Source: Mesostigma viride
Taxonomy: Eukaryota > Streptophyta > Mesostigmatophyceae > Mesostigmatales > Mesostigmataceae
Assembly: GCA_009746045.1 (NCBI GenBank)
Contig: RPFO01000022.1
Span: 1,050,957 to 1,114,956 of the forward strand
Direction: 5' to 3'
Length of the DNA stretch: 64,000 nt
The notes under the pieces are model-generated. The model saw only the letters and a list, made by a program, of their open reading frames with translations. It did no database searches and was not told where the DNA came from. Numbering within the stretch: the first letter of the stretch is position 1; the number at the start of each line of letters is the position of its first letter. This document shows positions 54,988 to 64,000 of the stretch, in pieces. Made by a program: the position numbers and the translations under genes.

Positions 54988-55708
54988 CTATCAAGAGACC
55001 CTCATTAGCAAGCTTCCTCCAACCATCACACAGGCACTGTGTCCCATGGTGAGGGGCATGGTTGCTTGGGTGGCAGGCATTTCCAGGCCAGACCTTATGG
55101 TCATAGCCAGGTTGCCTGATGACATGCTGGTGGAGCTAGGGTCTGCCAAGGTGGCTGATCAGGTCAGGGCTTCATCTGGCATTCTGTTGTCTGCAGTGGA
55201 TTTATCACAACCCATTTGCATGGAGCTGTATGTGGATAGCTCAATGGACAGCAGGCAGGTCTCCAAGGTCAGGGGCAGGGCTGCAGGGCTCTTTGTGCTC
55301 AGACAGGAAGGCCTGGGGAGTTTGGTGAGCTGGTTTAGTCGCCTGCACAAACGGGTGGCTGTCAGCAGTGATGTGGCAGAATGCAGGGCTATTTGTGAAG
55401 GCATTCACACAAGCCTTTATCTGAAGGAGTTGCTTCATCAGATGACTTCTAACACTCCTTGGCCACTTCAGGTTACCACTCTTCTAAAAACAGACTCCAT
55501 GGGGATGGTGCAGTTTGTGCACAGGCAGATGGCCAGAAGTAGGGACTTGGATTATCTCCTTCTTAAGGAGTTGTCCTCCTTGGCCAATATTGAGCATATC
55601 CCTGGGGTTGACAATCCTGCTGATGCTTTGACCAAGCTAGTGCAGAAGGCAGCAGTGCAATACAAGGTTCTTCAGTCTCTGATGGACCCATCTCAGCAAG
55701 CTGTCTAA
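54959..55708 (+). CDS. Pol continuation: end of RT and RNase H, shifted frame
   Basis: This 249-codon frame continues the polyprotein after the G7 run at 54,951-54,957. It starts with the connection region (MVRGMVAWVAGISRPDLMVI, matching the copia 'L.YL..TRPDI' block), then RNase H: ELYVDSSMDSRQVS (first Asp), LVSWFSRLHKRVAVSSDVAE with the Glu region, LLKTDSMGMVQFVH (third Asp), and HIPGVDNPADALTKL. The order and spacing fit copia RNase H. To join it in frame, translation must skip one base, or the run must have six G in an intact copy. The listed first codon (GTG) is only the frame's edge, not a real start. Confidence 0.75.
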   Translation: MAYAAGGGNDYQETLISKLPPTITQALCPMVRGMVAWVAGISRPDLMVIARLPDDMLVELGSAKVADQVRASSGILLSAVDLSQPICMELYVDSSMDSRQVSKVRGRAAGLFVLRQEGLGSLVSWFSRLHKRVAVSSDVAECRAICEGIHTSLYLKELLHQMTSNTPWPLQVTTLLKTDSMGMVQFVHRQMARSRDLDYLLLKELSSLANIEHIPGVDNPADALTKLVQKAAVQYKVLQSLMDPSQQAV

Positions 55709-56657
55709 GCTGGTGCATGGTTATAGGGCATTGGAGAGCAGATTGTGTGGTAGTGTCAGCATTGTGACTGGCATAATACCTGTATTTTAGTCTGTACTAA
55801 GGCTCATGGACCATGGTACACTCACTCTGATTTTAATCAGGATACAGCCAGGTTTTGGCTGGGGTTCATGCTGTTGACTACACAAGGTTGACAGGTCCAT
55901 TACAGACCATGTATTCTATTTTAAAAGAAATGTATATTTGTACATACTTCTCACAATGGTCTGGGAACCTTTATTCTGGGGTTTATAGGGCGGGGTTCGA
56001 TTCCCTGGTATTATGTTTCTACAAGCTGGCCTGTTCAGGTGTTTGCCTGTTCAGACTTCCCTAGTTCCCCAGGGCAGGATTTAATTGTTGCCTATGTGTT
56101 TCATTTTGTCATTTGTTTGCTGTGGCAGTTTACCATCTGGCAAGTAGACGGGCGCCGTAAGACGGGCGCCAATAGACCCCTGTTGAGAGAATGACAGGCA
56201 AACTATTGTAATACGCCTTACTTTGTCAAGTGGTATTTTAATTGTCATGGATTTATTGTACTTATATTGAATATGTACTGGGTTTTATGGGATTAGTATC
56301 TGGGATTAATGTAACTCACCGCCAGAAGGTCATTGTACTGGAGGCTCTACCGAGGTGATGGGATTAATTCCTGGAGAAGACCTCATAGAATTAACCTGTA
56401 TGTATTTAATTTTGTGTGCTTCTAATATCTGGTGGTACTCTGTAATGCCACTTCCATAGGTTTTTCTCCATTTCTCATGAATGGTTTTCCCTGTGGCAGA
56501 TCTGTTTCTTTTCCAGTTCCTTAAAAGAAAGGGCTGGGGGAATGGCAATGGCCATTAAAGACATCTGTTCAAGCTTCAAGCTGGAGTGAAGGACATTTCA
56601 AGCTACTTCAAGGGTCCCTGGCAGGGGATGTGATCCCTAAAGAAAAGAAGGGATTGG
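55709..56657 (+). other. Non-coding 3' region of the element and polypurine tract
   Basis: No ORF of note. AAAGAAAAGAAGGGATTGG at 56,639-56,657 is a purine-rich tract directly before the right LTR, as needed to prime plus-strand synthesis. The 950-bp untranslated length is long for a copia element. Confidence 0.6.
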
Positions 56658-57273
56658 AGTTAACGTAAAGGATTTACGTTAGATGGATAGAGATTGTTAC
56701 GCTCTTTCCAACGGCACCTTGAACGCCTCATTTGGTTAAGGAACGTAAAAGTTATGACGTTTCCTAGGCTGTGCCGACAGTACCCGGCGCGCCACTGTGG
56801 GCGCGTACGGACACAGGATGTACAAGTGTCACTTTGATAGTCCGCAGGACGTTGACAGGACTTGTACAGGACTTGATGGTCAATTGATAGGTAGGCGCAC
56901 TGTAGCGCGCCAGGACCTATGAGACAATTGATGCTGACTAGTGTACGGATAGGTCCACAGGACTAGCCGTATGGACAATTGATAGATCTGCGCGCCAAAG
57001 GCGTGCCAGAGTCTGTGTAATCAATTGATTGACAGTTCAGCTGTGACAGTGCAGCTGAATACTTGGACGCGTCCCTAGCAAGCTATATGAGTGACTTGGT
57101 CACACCGGGACGCTAGTTCTTGCGTGCACGTTCTCTTGGCACTGCGACCCTGTCGTCTGTGCTGCGTGCAGTCTTGGAAGTGACGTGACTTACGTCTGTG
57201 TTTCCTGATTATTAATAAAGGCAACTTCCTGCAAGAACCATGGCGGAATTCGTGGCATTCTACCCTCACAACT
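56658..57273 (+). repeat. Right LTR
   Basis: 616 bp. Compared with the left LTR I see GTAGGCGCAC for GTAGGCGTGC, CACACCGGGACGC for CACACTGGGGCGC, TTCCTGATT for TTCCTTGTT, and one missing C near the end (TTCTACCC). Confidence 0.88.
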
Positions 57274-58285
57274 GCATGAAGTCCCCCAGCGACCACTCCT
57301 CGTGTGAGGCTGCCCGGGAAGCGGCCTCGTAGCCTACTGAGGTGGCGACTGAGTGATCGCCCTGACGCCCGAGCTGTTCCAGCATCCGCTGCATGAGACC
57401 CTGCCCTGATTGCACCGCAGCCACGAGAGTCTCAAGGGTAACCACGGGTTCCGCCGGCACCATAACACCCGCCACACCAGGACCCTCCGCGGCAATCCGT
57501 ACGGTACTAGGTAAACTCGGTCCCTCCGCAGGACGTGACATCGACGGTCCGTCCTGGGCAGGCCGGAGACGAGGCTCCAAGGAGACCAGGAAGTGGGGCT
57601 CCGGTGGGACCTCTTCCGCTCGGGAGCGCGGTTCCAGGGAGACATGGAAGGTAGTCTCTTCTTGGCCCGCATCGGGCGGGTTGCTAGCGGGAGCCTCATC
57701 AATCGGCTCCTCCCTAGCCGGCCGTTCGGCCCTGGCCACCGCGGTCTCTGTCGGATCCGTTCGCCGTCGCCGATTCTCTCGCTCTTGCTCCAACCCCACC
57801 GCCGACCCCCACGTGCGCTCCCAGTGCCGATCCGCTGGTCGGCGAGGAGGTGGTGACGCTTGGCGAGCGGGGCGTACATCAGTCCCGGAGTCCGAGCGGG
57901 AACGCGAACGGGAGGGCGGGGATGGCGAGCGACGACGTGCCGGCCCCTCCGGAACACGTCGAGGAGCAGCTTGGCTGCCCCCACCCCATCCGGTCGCCCT
58001 TGGAAGACTCCGCGTCTCGCGCCCTGAAGGTCGCCCCCAGCCCGTCGCCGGCGGTGGCGCCTCATAACGAGGCACAGGACGGCTTCTTCCGCCGCTCCCC
58101 TGGGAACCCCGAGACGGCGGATCCCCGCGGAGGGGAACGAGAGGGAGGGTGTGGAGGATGGTCGTCGTCGTCGGAACTGGAGTCATATCCCTCACTCCCA
58201 TCATCCTGGTCCTCATCATCCATCGCCACAACGCGATCCAGAGCCTGCCGCAACGAATACTGCCCTTCTCGCAGGCATTTTTCAC
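57274..58285 (-). pseudogene. Gag-like ORF of the second LTR element, 5' part
   Basis: The frame reads from 58,285 down to the insertion point. It is very rich in Arg, Pro, Ser and Glu: RRSPSPPSRSRSRSDSG, TTFHVSLEPRSRAEEVPPEP and the related PHFLVSLEPRLRPAQDGPSM form an internal repeat, and VVTLETLVAAVQSGQGLMQR, MLEQLGRQGD is a helical end. The SR-rich part suggests RNA binding. The protein continues at 49,446 after removal of the inserted element. No 5' LTR is found upstream; at 58,340 the sequence passes into CTGAGA repeats. Confidence 0.45.
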
Positions 58286-58339
58286 CCCGTAGCCCCCTCT
58301 GGCGGAAGATACCGGGGGAAGTGGTACACTAGGAACTCG

Positions 58340-58665
58340 CTACTGAGAAAACTGAGATTTCCTGAGATTTCCTGAGATTTCCTGAGAAAAAAACTGAGAT
58401 TTCCTGAGATTTCCTGAGATGTCCTGAGATTTCCTGAGATTTCCTGAGATTTTCCTGAGATTTCCTGAGATTTCCTGAGAAAGTGACCTGAGATTTCCTG
58501 AGATTGGCCTGAGAAAATTGGCTTTTTCTCAGGAAATCTCAGGAAATCTCAGGGCTAAGTGGAAACTGAGATTTTACGTGGACACTGAGATTTTTTTTTC
58601 TCAGGCTGAAAATCTCAGGGCATTTTCTCAGGCGCTTAAAATCTCAGGGCATTTTCTCAGGCATG
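58340..58665. repeat. CTGAGA-type arm, left
   Basis: Tandem CTGAGATTTC decamers (58,345-58,510) are followed by the reverse-complement words GAAATCTCAG and TTTCTCAGG to 58,665. The arm can therefore fold on itself. Confidence 0.85.
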
Positions 58666-59130
58666 CCATTGCCAGAATTAAATGTGTATTCTAACAAGCA
58701 TAACACCATCATGCAATAAATCCAACAATTCATTAATGAATTAAATATGTTATTAGCACATCTTGTGGTATTAGGCGTGGCATTCATGGCATCACGCTGT
58801 TTGATAGTAATGAACTTATGTTTCATTGTGGCATTCTGTGACTCATCATTTCAATACCATCAAAATATAAAACATCGACTCAAAACTGCTCTCATCCTAT
58901 TTCTGGATTGCTAGCTGATGGCTCATGGCCATATAACAGCTGGCATGCCAGAGCCCAGCAACGGTGGTTTCACTCAATATTGATGTGTACGTCTTCTCGT
59001 CGAGCTTGTATGCTCCACGATCTGCATCAAGTCATCCCCCAAAGAAAGAAAGCATACAGAAAGCAAGGAGTTAAATTTACAAACATGATAATAATGCCAT
59101 ATGCAACATGATATTCCAAGAATGATATAG
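58666..59130. other. Non-coding, AT-rich
   Basis: No gene is recognised between the left CTGAGA arm and the GT-rich repeat. Confidence 0.3.
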
Positions 59131-59159
59131 AAGGCGGGCATGCTGCCATGCATTGCGTG

Positions 59160-59450
59160 ACTGCGTGCAGGCGTGCAGCTAGGTGTGCGTGCGTGGGCGA
59201 GTGCGTGCAGTTGTGCATGAGTGCGTTTGTGCAGGCGTGCCTTGGCGGGTGGGTTGATGGCTGTGTGCATGCGTGCGTGCGTGAGTGGGTGCGTGAGAGT
59301 GTGCAGCTATGTGTGCGTGTGCGTGCACTTGTGCATGTGCGCGTTTGTGCAGGCGTGCCTTGGTGGGTGGGTTGATGGCTGCGTGCATGCGTGCGTGCGA
59401 GGGTAGGTGCGTGGGAGTGTGCAGCTAGGTGTGCGTGCGTGCAGTCGGTG
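59160..59450. repeat. GTGCGTGC-rich tract with a two-copy repeat of about 125 bp
   Basis: GCAGGCGTGCCTTGGYGGGT and GGGTTGATGGCTGYGTGCAT occur in both copies, at about 59,232 and 59,350. The 'Cys-Val-Arg' and 'His-Ala' reading frames are repeat artefacts. Confidence 0.75.
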
Positions 59451-60480
59451 GGCGTGGTGAAGTCTCCGGGGTGTCGCTGTGGACATGGGTGGGGCACTGG
59501 ACTCGTGGGTGATACCGTTGTGGGAGGTGAATTGGGTGGGTACTCGTGGTCCTGGGTATTGTAGAGTGTGTGTGTGTGTGTGTGTTGGACTATTGGGGGG
59601 ACCCCCCCCCTTTGGCGGGGGTCATGGGGGACATTGTTATGGGTTGATTATGTAGTAGTTGTGAGTCGCAGTTGTAGCCGTAGCTCGTGCGTAGGTCACA
59701 GGTTCGTGTGAGGGTTGGGGATGCTTGGGTTGCGTGGGTGGCTTGGGTATGGTACGTAGGCGGGCTTGCCGGTGGTCGGTGCAGCAGTGTCAGTTATGGT
59801 TGAGTGGACAGCTGATTGGTTGCCCCGGAGGCCGGGGTGGATGGTTATGCTTCACGTGGATGGTGGGGTGGAGTCATCGTATGTTGGGGCAGCGGGGCGG
59901 GGTGGGCGGGGTGCAGTGGTGTAGGGGAACCTCGTTGTGGGGCGGTAGGTTTGTTTAGTAGGTGGTTTGTTATGTTGGTGTGGAAGGTGGTGTATGTAAT
60001 ACGGAAGGGTGGTAGTCAGATAGGTTGGTTTGGGGGGACTCAAGGTGCCAGATGGTCGGGTGGGTCATCGGATGGTTTGGGGGAGGAGGGCGGTGTTACG
60101 GTGTTGTGGGGGACCTCAGCGTGGGGGCGAGAGTAGTCCGTAGTCAGGTGGGGATGGATAACGGCATGTGGATGTCTGTGACGTATATTTGTGGGTGGGG
60201 CGGGTATGGAACAGGCAGGGGAGTGGGGCGAGTGGGAGTTAGCGGGGTGGAGGGTGCTGGCATTGTGGCGGGATGGTTGGAGGCACACGGACACACGTAA
60301 TGGCAAGAGTAACTGCATGCATAGCAACATTGGACCAGCTGTTCCTAGAACATCTGCAACCCTCAGCACAACAACCAACAGCAACTGACAACTGCCGACA
60401 GTGACAACGTTAGCAAGATGTGACGCCAAGTCCACTGGAGACCCCGATGTAATTTCAGGTGGTTCCCAGTCCTGCCGTGT
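59450..60480. other. G-rich non-coding tract
   Basis: The plus strand is strongly G-rich (GGTGGGTGGG, GGGGCGGGG words) and includes a (GT)8 run at about 59,568-59,584. No coding frame is convincing. Confidence 0.35.
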
Positions 60481-60483
60481 ACT

Positions 60484-61074
60484 TCACTTAATTCGGGGCC
60501 GCACACTTCGTTTGGTGCAGCAAGGGCTCGTGGCCGGTATGGTGGTAGCCGGTAGGCTTGATTGCCATGGATATCCGGCGTGGCGGAGGGGCCGCAGGGA
60601 GCGAGGCACCATGGAGGAGGCGATGGAGCGATTGAAGAAATGTAGGCAGTAGCCCGGTGCCCAGCAGCAGCGGAAGTGGAAATATTGCTTGACGCGGTGC
60701 GTGCGGTGGGATGGTAGGCACTGCCTGCCATCACCCGGACATTTCCTGTTACGGCACAGCCCGCAGTCGGCCATATTGGAGCAGACGGGCCTTGCTGCGA
60801 ATCGAGGGCGTGATATTGCACGGGAAAAAACCATGCCGAGAGTCTCAGGGCGTCTCGCATGGCGACAGCTGCAGCGTGAGGGCCGACAAGCTCGAGATGC
60901 AGGTCTCGTCGGTACATGTGGGCCACTGGCGAGGTCGCCAATGTGATGGAGCCCTCTCCATCGTGCCAGTCGGACATCACTCAACAGCCAACAACGATCT
61001 TTTGTGCGACCAGCAGCCTCCGAATTCCCTAAGTCCGGACTCCGGACGCAGCGCCCCTCTCCAACGGACTGCAC
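60484..61074 (-). CDS. Cys-rich open frame, unrecognised
   Basis: A minus-strand frame of about 196 codons contains NMADCGLCRNRKCPGDGRQC then KQYFHFRCCWAPGYC. Spaced CxxC pairs followed by K.Y.HFRCC recall small zinc fingers of nuclear proteins, but no family pattern fits fully and other frames are also open. Splice sites were not resolved. It may be one exon of a gene or chance. Confidence 0.25.
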   Translation of the reverse strand: MQSVGEGRCVRSPDLGNSEAAGRTKDRCWLLSDVRLARWRGLHHIGDLASGPHVPTRPASRACRPSRCSCRHARRPETLGMVFSRAISRPRFAARPVCSNMADCGLCRNRKCPGDGRQCLPSHRTHRVKQYFHFRCCWAPGYCLHFFNRSIASSMVPRSLRPLRHAGYPWQSSLPATTIPATSPCCTKRSVRPRIK

Positions 61075-61312
61075 GCGGAAATTTGAAATTCAGCCCGAAG
61101 GGCACGCGCCGCGCCAGAGCTGGCACAGGAAGTGGACGTTGCACGTGAATTGGAGAACGCCACCGTGACAAAGACCAAGGCGATAACGGCAGGTACGCAG
61201 CCTTGGCAGCGCCATAATTTTACTTGGACACCATGCGCGGTGCTGTAGGCAGCCATATGCATATCATTCACAGTGACTCGATGTAAAGTCGGGTGGTGTA
61301 ATAGCGACATCA

Positions 61313-61344
61313 CCGGGCCCGCTACGTTTTTTGTAGCGGGCCCG
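61313..61344. repeat. Hairpin with 11-13 bp GC-rich stem
   Basis: CCGGGCCCGCTAC, a T-rich loop, then GTAGCGGGCCCGG. Two copies of GATGATTTGATAACG follow at about 61,376-61,408. Confidence 0.7.
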
Positions 61345-61556
61345 GCACCAACCAAGTGACGTGACTCTGCCAGATGATGATTTGATAACGCAGATGATTT
61401 GATAACGCTGTTCAGCATTATCAAACGTGAACGTCAAGCACTCAATCGGCGAGTTTTTCGTGAGCCAGGAAGCGCTCTTCTCTAGGTATTCCTGTGGTTT
61501 CGCAGTTCCCTACATCTTGTGAGGTACATAGGGACAGTTTAGGTGAGAATACCAGG

Positions 61557-63122
<1,566 letters not shown>

Positions 63123-63127
63123 ATGGC

Positions 63128-63502
63128 ATGCCTGCACCAAGGAAGAGGAGGGGTAAGCAGCCTGCAGCAGAAACTGATTCCTCCATCTGCAGCGGCAGTG
63201 ATAATGGTAGCCAAGAGGATGTGGCTCCACCTAGCAGCGACAGTGATGACCCATGCAGCTACAATGCGTCTGAACCTGCACGGGCAAGCGTGGACGGAGG
63301 GGGAGAGGAAGGAGGCAGCCTGCAGCAGAAAATGCTGCTGATTCTGCCCGTGGTGGCGATGGCCGCGAGTATGCGGCTGAACCTACGCGGGGGAATCGTG
63401 GGCAGAGGGGGAGAGGGGGTAGGCAGCACAAGAATGTGGCTGAACCTAGCCGGGGCGACCTTGCACCAACGAGGAGAAGTGCAAGGGCGTATGGAAAAGT
63501 GA
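63128..63502 (+). CDS. Small ORF with basic and Ser/Asp-rich N-terminus
   Basis: 124 codons from an ATG at 63,128. It opens MPAPRKRRGKQPAAETDSS, a likely nuclear-localisation cluster, then an acidic Ser-rich part (SGSDNGSQEDVAPPSSDSDD), and loses character after residue 60. An N-terminal exon of a nuclear or DNA-binding protein is possible. A second ATG at 63,123 opens another frame. No family is recognised. Confidence 0.3.
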   Translation: MPAPRKRRGKQPAAETDSSICSGSDNGSQEDVAPPSSDSDDPCSYNASEPARASVDGGGEEGGSLQQKMLLILPVVAMAASMRLNLRGGIVGRGGEGVGSTRMWLNLAGATLHQRGEVQGRMEK

Positions 63503-63667
63503 GCTACGCTGAAGCAGATTGTAGCAACTCGTCTAGTGACTGAAATTGATGTTCTTATTAAACTTGAAGAGCTGTACTCCAACTGCACAAGAAGTTATTA
63601 TAATTTGTAATCAAAGTGATTTCTGGTTGCGTGGTATGAATGCGATTTCTCTGTGTGCATGAGGTTT

Positions 63668-64000
63668 TCAGTTTTTCTCAGGCCTTAAGTTTCCCAGATA
63701 TTCTCAGTCTCAGATTTTCTCAGGCAGCAACCTGAGAAAAAAACCGGGCGCCTGAGAAATTTCGTTCCTGAGAAAAAAAATCTCAGGCCAGGCGACTTTC
63801 TCAGGCTGATCTCAGTTTTTTCTCAGTTTTCTCAGTTTTCTCAGGTGATTTTCTCAGTTTTCCTGAGAAAACTGAGATTTTTCTCAGTTGATCTCAGGAA
63901 ATCTCAGGAAATCTCAGGAAATCTCAGGAAATCTCAGGAAATCTCAGGCAGCCTTCCTGAGAAAACTGAGAAAACTGAGAAAAACTGAGAAAAATCTCAG
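63668..64000. repeat. CTGAGA-type arm, right
   Basis: Mixed TTTCTCAGG and CCTGAGAAAA words, then five GGAAATCTCA units (about 63,895-63,945), reverse complement to the CTGAGATTTC array of the left arm. It runs off the window end. Confidence 0.85.

Larger units (their letters stand above)
49448..57273 (+). mobile_element. Complete copia-like LTR retrotransposon with unusual domain order
   Basis: Length 7.83 kb. Left LTR 49,448-50,064 and right LTR 56,658-57,273 differ by about six substitutions and one indel by my count, so the insertion is recent. Between them: a leader with an AUG-less ORF (to 50,796), gag (50,965-52,083), an integrase, protease-like and RT frame (52,225-54,987), RNase H in the next frame (54,959-55,708), 950 bp of non-coding sequence, and a polypurine tract just before the right LTR. 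LTR ends are AGTT...AACT rather than TG...CA. Confidence 0.88.

Noticed and set aside
55990-56015. GGGTTCGATTCCC, a perfect pol III B box, possible tRNA gene
   Set aside because: No matching A box or cloverleaf arms could be found around it. It lies in the 3' untranslated part of the LTR element.
57393-58332. Plus-strand frames of 160-224 codons
   Set aside because: Shadow frames of the minus-strand gag-like ORF, in a GC-rich region where all frames tend to stay open.

Overview
The window is nuclear DNA of a eukaryote, most likely a green alga or another member of the green lineage. The evidence is: spliced genes with GT/AG introns; a plant-type PP2C phosphatase; a SET-domain methyltransferase of the RuBisCO-LSMT type with a transit-like N-terminus; and a PLAC8 (plant Cys-rich) protein. 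More than half of the window is LINEs, SINE-like units, LTR elements, minisatellites and very long tetranucleotide arrays. I cannot name the species.

Layout. 1-8.6 kb: nested fragments of LINEs (ORF1 and ORF2 pieces) and a tRNA-like SINE family. 8.66-10.3 kb (minus): PLAC8 gene, 5' end unresolved. 12.4-13.0 kb: GGAY/GGGC array. 13.2-27.8 kb (minus): one gene for a SET-domain protein lysine methyltransferase. Thirteen exons join in phase and two more C-terminal exons are possible; five of its longer introns carry tandem arrays. 28.7-32.8 kb (plus): a complete four-exon PP2C phosphatase gene. 34.0-37.9 kb: LINE ORF1 copies, their 3' UTRs, then a 735-bp ATCC/GTCC array. 38.4-39.5 kb (plus): a probable small zinc-finger-like gene. 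41.1-41.6 kb: pure ATCC array. 43.0-44.2 kb: long hairpin repeats and an 86-bp minisatellite. 47.2-58.3 kb: a nested LTR cluster. 58.3-64.0 kb: a non-coding region bracketed by CTGAGA-rich arms.

The strongest discovery candidate is the LTR retrotransposon at 49,448-57,273. It is young: LTRs of 617 and 616 bp differ at about seven positions, and the GCATG target duplication is intact. It is copia-like in its reverse transcriptase and RNase H, but the domains read Gag - integrase - protease-like - RT - RNase H, so the protease lies after the integrase. Gag and Pol share one frame, separated only by a single UGA. A further ORF without an AUG lies upstream of gag, and RNase H is offset by one base at a run of seven G. 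The element has split the gag-like ORF of another LTR element on the minus strand whose only LTR in view lies at 47,900-48,481.

Other themes: LINE-derived units with ORF1 followed directly by 3' UTR and tail, without ORF2; LINE 3' UTRs that seem to have seeded the giant ATCC arrays; and minisatellites that abut splice sites in the SET gene. Exon boundaries were deduced by eye from splice consensus, codon phase and family conservation.
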